From an uncultured Phocaeicola sp. (GTDB lineage: Bacteria > Bacteroidota > Bacteroidia > Bacteroidales > Bacteroidaceae), in contig CALUET010000003.1 of the NCBI GenBank assembly GCA_944319745.1, positions 214,960 to 278,959 on the forward strand: a stretch of DNA of 64,000 nucleotides. Direction: 5' to 3'. The translations under genes and the position numbers were made by a program. Positions 63,834 through 64,000 of the stretch are shown piece by piece (position 1 is the stretch's first letter; the number at the start of each line of letters is the position of its first letter). The notes beneath the pieces are model-generated. The model did no database searches, had not been told where the DNA came from, and saw nothing but the letters and a program-made list of their open reading frames with translations.

Positions 63834-64000
63834 ATGATTCAAGAGGACTTTAAATTTTACAAGCCTTGCAGGGAGTTACAACCTTACGTCAGGTATTATT
63901 GGGTATTCAAAAGCAATCAACCGCTGAATACCCTTACTTTTCCTATTGGTTGTCCTCAAATCATTTTCCATAAACAAACACCGCTTTATATCCCGGAACT
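63834..64000 (+). CDS. AraC-like regulator, N-terminal part (cut by window end)
   Basis: The open frame runs to the window edge with 55 codons visible. MIQEDFKFYKPCRELQPYV and TFPIGCPQIIFH match the N-terminal DUF6597 sensor of AraC-type factors, the same type as the gene at 60747. The DNA-binding domain is outside the window. A promoter-like element ends just before the ATG. Confidence 0.75.
   Translation, partial: MIQEDFKFYKPCRELQPYVRYYWVFKSNQPLNTLTFPIGCPQIIFHKQTPLYIPE

Noticed and set aside
1-64000. CRISPR array, insertion sequence or rRNA operon.
   Set aside because: Reading through the window showed no regularly spaced repeats, no transposase frames and no rRNA-like conserved blocks.

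Overview
The window is a piece of a Bacteroidales chromosome (Bacteroides/Parabacteroides/Barnesiella-like; the family cannot be fixed from sequence alone). The signs are a SusD-type surface lipoprotein, a GH140-like glycosidase, DUF4954, DUF4834 and DUF3822 proteins, an RteC-type regulator, and many promoters of the Bacteroidetes form (TTTG or TTG, about 18-21 bases, then TAnnTTTG). Coding density is high, almost every gene is intact, and no rRNA, certain tRNA, insertion sequence or CRISPR array was seen.

Layout. 1-8.5 kb (+): a SusD-like lipoprotein whose SusC partner is presumably just outside the window, HflX, a DUF4954 protein, a TlpA-like thioredoxin protein and class I fumarase. 8.6-15.5 kb (-): a complete sulfate-activation and sulfonation operon in the order cysQ, SLC13 permease, cysC, cysD, cysN, sulfotransferase. 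It has its own promoter and a leader with three stem-loops. No PAPS reductase or sulfite reductase is present, so the operon looks built to sulfonate something rather than to assimilate sulfur. 15.5-23 kb (-): a tripartite RND efflux pump, an M28 peptidase and RsgA. 23-28.6 kb (-): Frr, a GH140-like glycosidase placed between frr and pyrH, PyrH, a MATE transporter, BirA and YraN. 28.6-31 kb: TadA (+), then a phosphatidylethanolamine operon (psd, pssA, DUF4834; -). 31-36 kb (+): DnaE, thioredoxin and an acidic conserved protein.

36-45 kb: an Imm17-like membrane protein, TsaE, an orphan metal-ABC permease, AroA, an aldo/keto reductase, a CorC/HlyC-type CBS protein and a glycosyltransferase. Next comes a fusion of a NagB-like domain, with altered catalytic residues, to a PIG-L deacetylase domain, divergent from a ROK regulator. 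The two promoters face each other and a palindrome lies on one of them. 46-60 kb: MerR, an M23 peptidase, AlaS, a RecD-like helicase, then a pseudopilin-like protein, a DUF3822 (possibly PilM/actin-like) protein and RsmD in overlapping frames, followed by Cls, a large outer-membrane beta-barrel protein, a small membrane protein and AroB.

60.3-64 kb is different. Behind the aroB terminator lies a candidate structured non-coding RNA on the minus strand, with a strong promoter and its own terminator. An 82-bp nested inverted repeat follows. After it come visibly AT-richer genes: an AraC regulator, a MATE pump, RteC and the start of a second AraC regulator. RteC and the composition change suggest the edge of an acquired, CTnDOT-like conjugative element that continues past the window.

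Leads most worth following are the sulfonation operon with its leader, the 60.3-60.7 kb RNA/palindrome junction, the pseudopilin-like/DUF3822 pair, and the NagB-like/PIG-L fusion with its ROK switch.
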